A DNA stretch of 64,000 nt. It comes from Nocardioides sp. QY071 (GTDB lineage: Bacteria; Actinomycetota; Actinomycetes; Propionibacteriales; Nocardioidaceae). The DNA lies in NCBI RefSeq assembly GCF_029961765.1, contig NZ_CP124681.1, positions 3,782,001 through 3,846,000 of the forward strand, in the 5' to 3' direction. This document shows, piece by piece, positions 59,090-64,000 of this stretch. The first letter of the stretch is position 1. Every line of letters starts with the position of its first letter. The translations under genes and the position numbers were made by a program. Under the pieces are notes generated by a model that did no database searches, was not told the DNA's origin, and saw nothing but the letters and a program-made list of their open reading frames with translations.

Positions 59090-60298
59090 TCAGTAGCTGG
59101 GCTGGCTCGGGTCGATCTGGTTGACCCAGGCCACGACGCCGCCACCGACGTGGACCGCGTCGTCGTAGCCGGCGCCCTTGACGATCGCCAGGCACTCGGC
59201 CGAGCGGACGCCGCTCTTGCAGTGCAGGACGACCTGCTTGCCCGAGTCGACCGGCGGGAGCAGGCCGAGGGCGTTGCCGTTGAGGAACTCGCCCTTGGGG
59301 ATCAGGACGGCGCCGGGGATGTGGTTGATCTCGGCCTCGGCGGGCTCGCGGACGTCGACGAGGACGAAGTCGCGGCTGCCCTCCTCCTTCTCCTTGATCA
59401 TCGAGGCGAGCTGGGTCACCGAGATGGTGGCGTCCGCCGCGGCGTCGGCGGCCTCCTCGGAGATCGCGCCGCAGAAGGCGTCGTAGTCGATCAGGCCGGT
59501 GACGGTGGGGTTCTCGCCGCACAGCGCGCAGTTGGGGTCCTTGCGGACCTTCAGCTTGCGCCACTCCAGCTCGAGGGCGTCGTAGATGACGAGCTTGCCG
59601 ATGGCCGGGTCGCCGGCGCCGATCAGCAGCTTGATGGCCTCGTTCACCTGGATCGAGCCGATGCTCGCGCACAGCACGCCCAGCACGCCGCCCTCGGCGC
59701 AGGAGGGGACCATGCCCGGCGGCGGCGGCTCCGGGTAGAGGCAGCGGTAGCAGGGGGCGTCGTCGGCCATGGTCGGCGCGAAGACCGACGCCTGGCCGTC
59801 GAAGCGGTAGATCGAGCCCCACACGTAGGGGATCCCGAGGAAGTACGCCGCGTCGTTGACCATGTAGCGCGTGGCGAAGTTGTCGGTGCCGTCGACGATC
59901 AGGTCGTAGCCCCGGAAGACGTCCATCACGTTGTCGTTGTCGAGGCGCTCCTCGTGGAGGACCACCTCGATCAGCGGGTTGATCTCGTGGATCGACTCCT
60001 TGGCGGACAGGCCCTTGGACTTGCCGAGGTCGGACATGCCGTGGATGACCTGGCGCTGCAGGTTGGACTCGTCGACCTCGTCGAACTCGGCGATGCCGAG
60101 CGTGCCGACGCCCGCCGCGGCCAGGTAGAGCAGCGCCGGGCTGCCGAGACCGCCTGCGCCGATCACGAGCACCTTGGCGTTCTTGAGGCGCTTCTGACCG
60201 TCCATCGCGACGTCGGGGATGATCAGGTGGCGGCTGTAGCGGCGGACCTCGTCGATGGTCAGCTCGGCTGCCGGCTCGACCAGCGCGGGAAAGCTCAC
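59090..60298 (-). CDS. moeZ: Adenylyltransferase/sulfurtransferase MoeZ
   Basis: A 402-aa protein with a GTG start and GAGGAG 7 nt upstream. The ThiF/MoeB domain has VLVIGAGGLGSPALLYLAAA, the ATP site and zinc cysteines CYRC...CALC. The C-terminal rhodanese domain has FVLVDVREPAEAEINHIPGA and the active Cys in VLHCKSGVRSAE. It activates sulfur-carrier proteins (MoaD, CysO) by adenylation and thiocarboxylation. The gene order with a divergent TetR and DUF3107 matches Rv3206c-Rv3208A. Confidence 0.95.
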   Translation of the reverse strand: MSFPALVEPAAELTIDEVRRYSRHLIIPDVAMDGQKRLKNAKVLVIGAGGLGSPALLYLAAAGVGTLGIAEFDEVDESNLQRQVIHGMSDLGKSKGLSAKESIHEINPLIEVVLHEERLDNDNVMDVFRGYDLIVDGTDNFATRYMVNDAAYFLGIPYVWGSIYRFDGQASVFAPTMADDAPCYRCLYPEPPPPGMVPSCAEGGVLGVLCASIGSIQVNEAIKLLIGAGDPAIGKLVIYDALELEWRKLKVRKDPNCALCGENPTVTGLIDYDAFCGAISEEAADAAADATISVTQLASMIKEKEEGSRDFVLVDVREPAEAEINHIPGAVLIPKGEFLNGNALGLLPPVDSGKQVVLHCKSGVRSAECLAIVKGAGYDDAVHVGGGVVAWVNQIDPSQPSY

Positions 60299-60462
60299 GG
60301 TGTTGCTCCTCGGGTACTGCTGGATGGAATGGGGGGCCTGGGCGCAACGCTGCGACGGCCCGGGCTGTTCCCTCGATGCGTCCATGGTCCCTGTCGGGTC
60401 CAAGGCCCGGGCACCACGTCCCGGCATCCGGACCCCGGCTACCAGCGAGTAGTCTCGTGTCC

Positions 60463-61113
60463 GTGGTGACCGAGCAGTTCGACCTGGACGAGCCGCGGCC
60501 GCGCGGCGTACGACTCCCGCGACGCGAGCGACGCGCTCAGCTGCTGTCCGCTGCCCTCGAGGTCTTCGTGGCCCAGGGCTACCACGCCGCGGCGATGGAC
60601 GACATCGCCGAGCGGGCCGGGGTGTCCAAGCCGGTGCTCTACCAGCACTTCCCCGGCAAGCTCGAGCTCTACCTCGCGATCCTCGACGCCGCCTGCGACT
60701 CGATCATCGCCAACTGCCGCAAGGCGCTCGACTCGACCCACGACAACAAGCAGCGGGTAGCGGCGACCATCGACGCCTTCTACGCGTACGTCGGCCACGA
60801 CACCGGCGCCTTCCGGCTGGTGTTCGAGTCCGACCTCACCAACGAGCCCGCCGTGCGCGGGCACATCGACCGGGTCACCACCGAGTGCGCCGACCTGATC
60901 GCGACGGTCATCGCCGAGGACACGGCTCTGCCGCCCGCGGCCTCCCAGCTGCTCGCCGTCTCCCTCGTGGGAATGGCCCAGGTCAGCGCCCGGTTCTGGC
61001 TGACCGAGAACGACGGGGCCATGGCCGGCCTGGGTCGCGACGAGGCGACCGCCCTGGTGGCGGGCCTGGCGTGGCGCGGCATCCGCGGCTACCCGAAGAC
61101 CGACGAGAGCTGA
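60463..61113 (+). CDS. TetR-family regulator (Rv3208-like)
   Basis: A 216-aa repressor. HTH: LLSAALEVFVAQGYHAAAMD and DIAERAGVSKPVLYQHF. The C-terminal domain is typical of the Rv3208/TetR group (DTGAFRLVFESDLTNEPAV). TAGTCT at 60450-60455 lies 7 nt before the GTG at 60463, favouring a leaderless start there; GTG 60466 is an alternative, and the longer ORF to 60376 is unlikely. It is divergent from moeZ and followed by DUF3107. Confidence 0.9.
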   Translation: MVTEQFDLDEPRPRGVRLPRRERRAQLLSAALEVFVAQGYHAAAMDDIAERAGVSKPVLYQHFPGKLELYLAILDAACDSIIANCRKALDSTHDNKQRVAATIDAFYAYVGHDTGAFRLVFESDLTNEPAVRGHIDRVTTECADLIATVIAEDTALPPAASQLLAVSLVGMAQVSARFWLTENDGAMAGLGRDEATALVAGLAWRGIRGYPKTDES

Positions 61114-61177
61114 CCGACCGGAGCTGACCGACCAGTCCCTGGCTAGGCTGGCGTCCCCACGAACGAGGAGTGTGACC

Positions 61178-61408
61178 ATGACCGTCGAGGTCAAGATCGG
61201 TGTGCAGAACACCGCCCGTGAGCTGGTCATCGAGACCGACGAGTCCAACGAGGCCGTCGCGAAGCTGGTCGCCGACGCCATCGCCGCCGCCGACGGCGTG
61301 ATCACGCTGACCGACACCAAGGGCAAGGTCACCGTCGTCCCCGCCGCCAAGCTCGCCTACGTCGAGATCGGCCGCAGCACGTCGGGCCAGGTGGGCTTCC
61401 GCTCGTAG
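61178..61408 (+). CDS. DUF3107 family protein
   Basis: A 76-aa protein starting MTVEVKIGVQNTARELVIET with GAGGAG 7 nt before the ATG at 61178. The C-terminal AAKLAYVEIGRSTSGQVGF is strictly family-like. DUF3107 (M. tuberculosis TB9.4, Rv3208A) is a small actinobacterial protein of unknown function that usually follows this TetR gene, as here. Confidence 0.93.
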   Translation: MTVEVKIGVQNTARELVIETDESNEAVAKLVADAIAAADGVITLTDTKGKVTVVPAAKLAYVEIGRSTSGQVGFRS

Positions 61409-61516
61409 GTCGGACTGGCGGGTCTCGTGACGGTCGCTGCGCGACCTCCTCGACCTCCGGGGAACTCCGGCGCCCCTCCCGGGCGTTGAACAGGACGACC
61501 CCGGGAGGTGAGCGCC

Positions 61517-62326
61517 GTGCTCCAGTTCCGCTTCGCCGCGCGCAGCGAGACCGGTCGCGTGCGCACCAACAACGAGGATGCCGGCTTCGCCGGTCCCTAC
61601 CTGCTCTGCGTGGCCGACGGCGTCGGCGGCGCCGAGGCCGGTGAGGTCGCCTCGGCCACGACGTCGTACGTCGTCAGCGCCCGCTCCCTGGCCCATCCCG
61701 GCCACGAGCCGGCGCGGCTGCTCGGTGCGGCGACGCGCGAGGCGCACGCCCAGCTCGCGGCGGGCATCGCGGCCGACCCGCGCCGCACCGGCATGGCGAC
61801 CACGCTGACCGCGCTGCTGACCGACGGCATCCACACGGCGCTGGCCCACGTCGGCGACTCCCGCGCCTACCTGCTGCGCGAGGGCGAGCTGAGCCAGCTC
61901 TCCCACGACCAGACCCTGGTGCAGTCGATGGTCGACGACGGACAGCTCACGCCTGCGCAGGCCGCCGTGTCGCCGTACCGCAACGTCGTGCTGCACGCCG
62001 TCGACGGCGAGCACATGCCCGATCCGGACCTGCTGCTGCTCGACCTGCGGCCGGGAGACCGGCTGCTGCTGTGCAGCGACGGCCTGACCGACGTCCTGTC
62101 CCCCGCCGCCATCGCGCTGGGCCTGGGCCTCGACAGTCGCACGATGGCCGTGGACCGGCTGGTGCTGGCCGCGCTCGACGGCGGCAGCCGCGACAACGTG
62201 ACGGCGATCGTCGCCGACGTGGTCGACGCGCCCGCGATCGCGGCCAACGGCCAGGTGCTCGGCGCGGCCGTCGACCTCGCCAACGTGGTCGACCCGGCCG
62301 CCGTCCGCCCGTTGCGCTCTGCCTGA
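61517..62326 (+). CDS. PP2C-family serine/threonine phosphatase
   Basis: A 269-aa phosphatase. GGGAGG lies 8 nt before the GTG at 61517, preferred over the GTG at 61508. PP2C motifs: SETGRVRTNNEDAGF, LLCVADGVGGAEAGEVAS, TTLTALLTD..LAHVGDSRAYL, LLLCSDGLTDVL and SRDNVTAIVADV. All metal-binding aspartates are visible. It dephosphorylates Ser/Thr-kinase targets; no kinase is adjacent. It follows DUF3107 after a 108-bp gap. Confidence 0.93.
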   Translation: MLQFRFAARSETGRVRTNNEDAGFAGPYLLCVADGVGGAEAGEVASATTSYVVSARSLAHPGHEPARLLGAATREAHAQLAAGIAADPRRTGMATTLTALLTDGIHTALAHVGDSRAYLLREGELSQLSHDQTLVQSMVDDGQLTPAQAAVSPYRNVVLHAVDGEHMPDPDLLLLDLRPGDRLLLCSDGLTDVLSPAAIALGLGLDSRTMAVDRLVLAALDGGSRDNVTAIVADVVDAPAIAANGQVLGAAVDLANVVDPAAVRPLRSA

Positions 62327-62354
62327 CGTCCGTCACTGGCCCTACACTGGGACC

Positions 62355-62726
62355 GTGAGCGCGAAGCGGTCCTACGAGTACGCGCGCCTGTGGGTGCCGC
62401 TGTACGACGCCGCCGCGCTCGCCGTCCTCCGCCCGGTCTACCTGATCGAGGCCGCCGACGGCTTCGAGGGCATCGCCGCCGAGAAGAACACCACCCTGAT
62501 GGGCCTGTTCAACGAGCTCGGCCGGGCCGGCTGGCGGATCGACACGACAGCACAGCGGGTGGACCACCCGTCGGCGGAGTTCCAGATGCTGATCGACGCC
62601 ACCCTCGACGAGGCCGACCACGCGGTCTCCCCCGACGAGGTGGCGCATGCCGTCGGCTCGGGCGGCGACCCGGCGGGTGCGGTCACCGAGTTCGACGTCT
62701 ACCCGATGCGGCGCCGGCTGGCCTGA
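62355..62726 (+). CDS. Hypothetical protein with DUF4177-like core
   Basis: A 123-aa protein with a GTG start. MGLFNELGRAGWRIDTTAQR resembles the LNELG..GW core of DUF4177 proteins, and YARLWVPLYDAAALAVLRPV precedes it. TACACT lies 6 nt before the GTG (62343-62348), so the mRNA is probably leaderless. No function can be assigned. It is convergent with the LigD polymerase gene. Confidence 0.7.
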   Translation: MSAKRSYEYARLWVPLYDAAALAVLRPVYLIEAADGFEGIAAEKNTTLMGLFNELGRAGWRIDTTAQRVDHPSAEFQMLIDATLDEADHAVSPDEVAHAVGSGGDPAGAVTEFDVYPMRRRLA

Positions 62727-62733
62727 GGCCGGG

Positions 62734-63651
62734 TCAGGCGAACAGGTCGCCGTACTCCTCGACGCGCTGCAGCACCTGCGTCGGCGTGAACTGGTCGAGC
62801 CCGAGCGGGTCCTCGGCGCCCTCGGCGACCTCGTCCCAGCCGATCGGGGTGGCCACCTGGGGGCGCGGCGTGCCGCGCAGCGAGTACGGCGCCACGGTGG
62901 TCTTGGAGCCGGCGTTCTGGGACCAGTCCAGGAACACCTTCCCGCGCCGGCGCGCCTTGGTCATGGTGGCGGTGACCAGCTCGGGGCGGGCGGCCTGCAG
63001 CTCCTCGGCGATCTCCTTGGCCAGCTCGCTGGTCTCGGCCGACGGGAGCGGCTCGGCGAGCGGTGCGTACAGGTGCAGGCCCTTGCTGCCGCTGGTGACC
63101 GCGACCGCGTCGAGGTCGCGCTCGGCGAGGGCCTCCTGCACGAGCAGCGCGACCTGGCAGCACTCGTGGAGCCCGGCCGGCTCGCCGGGGTCGAGGTCGA
63201 TGACGATCCGGTCGGCGCCGACGGGTTCGTCGTCCTCGTCGACGGTCCACTGGTGGACGTGCAGCTCGAGGGCGGCGAGGTTGACCGCCCACACCAGGGT
63301 CGGGAGGTCCTCGATGATCGGGAACACGAGCGTGTCGCCGTGTCGGCTGGGGCCGCGGCTGCCCGTGGTCGGCACCTCCGCGGTGCGCACCCAGCTCGGG
63401 GTGCCGCGGGGTGCGTTCTTCTCGAAGAAGCTCATGTCGCCGACACCGTGCGGCCACCGGATCCGGGTGACCGGGCGGCCGGCGAGGTGCGGCAGCAGCG
63501 CGGGGGCGACCCGCACGTAGTAGTCGAGCACCTCGCCCTTGGTGGTGCCGGTGCTCGGGTAGAGCACCTTCTCCAGGTTGGTGAGCCGCAGGGTGCGGCC
63601 CTCGACGTCGACGTGGACCTCGGTCTGGGGATGGTCGGCCTTCTTCGCCAT
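62734..63651 (-). CDS. LigD-type non-homologous end-joining polymerase/primase domain protein
   Basis: A 305-aa protein starting MAKKADHPQTEVHVDVEGRT. The archaeo-eukaryotic primase fold of LigD-PolDom is recognised by NLEKVLYPSTGTTKGEVLDY, FFEKNAPRGTPSWV, IVIDLDPGE (metal-binding DxD), VTSGSKGLHLYAP and FLDWSQNAGSKTTVAPYSLR. It adds ribonucleotides at DNA ends during NHEJ repair. Its ATG overlaps the ligase stop (ATGA), and no nuclease domain is fused, so the NHEJ functions are split into separate genes. Confidence 0.93.
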   Translation of the reverse strand: MAKKADHPQTEVHVDVEGRTLRLTNLEKVLYPSTGTTKGEVLDYYVRVAPALLPHLAGRPVTRIRWPHGVGDMSFFEKNAPRGTPSWVRTAEVPTTGSRGPSRHGDTLVFPIIEDLPTLVWAVNLAALELHVHQWTVDEDDEPVGADRIVIDLDPGEPAGLHECCQVALLVQEALAERDLDAVAVTSGSKGLHLYAPLAEPLPSAETSELAKEIAEELQAARPELVTATMTKARRRGKVFLDWSQNAGSKTTVAPYSLRGTPRPQVATPIGWDEVAEGAEDPLGLDQFTPTQVLQRVEEYGDLFA

Positions 63652-64000
63652 CACAGGTCCTCGGGGGTCAGGTCGGTCCGCACGCCCTGGTACGACGGCT
63701 GCCGGAGCCGCTCGTAGCCGAGCCCGTGGGTGTCGACGTCGACGACCACCACCGGGTCCACCCACCAGGTCCCGTCGGCGTCGGCCCGCGGCACCTCGTC
63801 GGCGAACGGGCTCGAGGCACGAGCCAGGGGCGCCAGCAGCTCGGCGAGGGCGCGGGACTGCTTCGCGCCGATGCCGCTGCCGACCCGGCCGCGGTAGGCC
63901 AGCCCGTCGGCGGTCGGCTCCCCCACCAGGAGCGAGGCCAGCCGGTCGCTCGTGCCGACCTGCGGGCGCCACCCGCCGACCACGAACGAGCCGCGGTGAC
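63651..64000 (-). CDS. ATP-dependent DNA ligase, C-terminal part (cut by window edge)
   Basis: The gene enters from the right edge; the visible 115 codons begin HRGSFVVGGWRPQVGTSDRL and end TDLTPEDL. This is the OB-fold end of a LigD-type ATP-dependent ligase: VVGGWRPQ and LLVGEPTADGLAYRGRVGSG precede the conserved C-terminal LRQPSYQGVRTD. The stop overlaps the polymerase start. The nucleotidyltransferase domain is outside the window. Confidence 0.88.
   Translation of the reverse strand, partial: HRGSFVVGGWRPQVGTSDRLASLLVGEPTADGLAYRGRVGSGIGAKQSRALAELLAPLARASSPFADEVPRADADGTWWVDPVVVVDVDTHGLGYERLRQPSYQGVRTDLTPEDL

Noticed and set aside
1..64000. CRISPR array, rRNA operon, replication origin
   Set aside because: No spaced direct repeats of CRISPR size, no rRNA-like sequence and no DnaA-box array with adjoining dnaA/dnaN genes were found. 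Isolated TCCACA words are not enough.

Overview
The window is high-GC actinobacterial DNA, with GC-rich third codon positions, GTG starts and WhiB, mycoredoxin and PPA1309-type genes. Gene content and order fit a Nocardioides-like member of the Propionibacteriales; this is inference from gene families, not a database match. At least ten genes have a TANNNT -10 hexamer only 5-7 nt before the start codon, which is the leaderless-mRNA arrangement common in Actinobacteria.

Layout. (1) 1-16 kb is an accessory metabolic and transport region. It holds a catabolic cluster (partial FAH-family gene, extended SDR, two SDRs of the mycofactocin-coupled type, quinone-reductase-like MDR, crotonase), a YjeH-like amino-acid exporter divergent from an Lrp/AsnC regulator, a MacB/FtsX-type ABC transporter divergent from a DesK/NarL-type two-component system, and a TetR regulator divergent from a quinone oxidoreductase plus a DHA2-type MFS pump. 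Two matching 20-bp palindromes sit in that last divergent promoter. (2) About 15.8-26.8 kb is a decayed mobile region. It contains a frameshifted MobF relaxase remnant, an intact MobF relaxase-helicase, small unknown genes, a three-gene recombinase module (active tyrosine recombinase, Cro/C1 regulator, six-CxxC recombinase-like protein lacking catalytic residues), a 0.9-kb palindrome-rich spacer, and a second integrase with its excisionase. It ends beside an initiator tRNA-fMet with its own terminator. (3) 27-64 kb is a conserved actinobacterial block. From memory it follows the Mycobacterium tuberculosis Rv3193c-Rv3208A order: UPF0182, PPA1309, YlbL-like PDZ protease, zincin-like protein, whiB7, uvrD2, mycoredoxin, nudC, adnB, adnA, ATL, moeZ, TetR, DUF3107. 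LigD-type polymerase and ligase genes close the window.

How it works together. The conserved block is rich in DNA repair (UvrD2, AdnAB, ATL, LigD parts), thiol and redox defence (mycoredoxin, Tpx, OsmC) and sulfur/cofactor chemistry (MoeZ, MoaE). WhiB7 is preceded by a 420-nt leader holding an 89-codon upstream ORF whose stop codon lies inside one of two tandem hairpins. This is a good candidate for translation-coupled attenuation of antibiotic-responsive WhiB7. The least-described parts are the recombinase module with its catalytically dead partner, the WhiB7 leader, and a 158-bp palindromic element at 35.55 kb.
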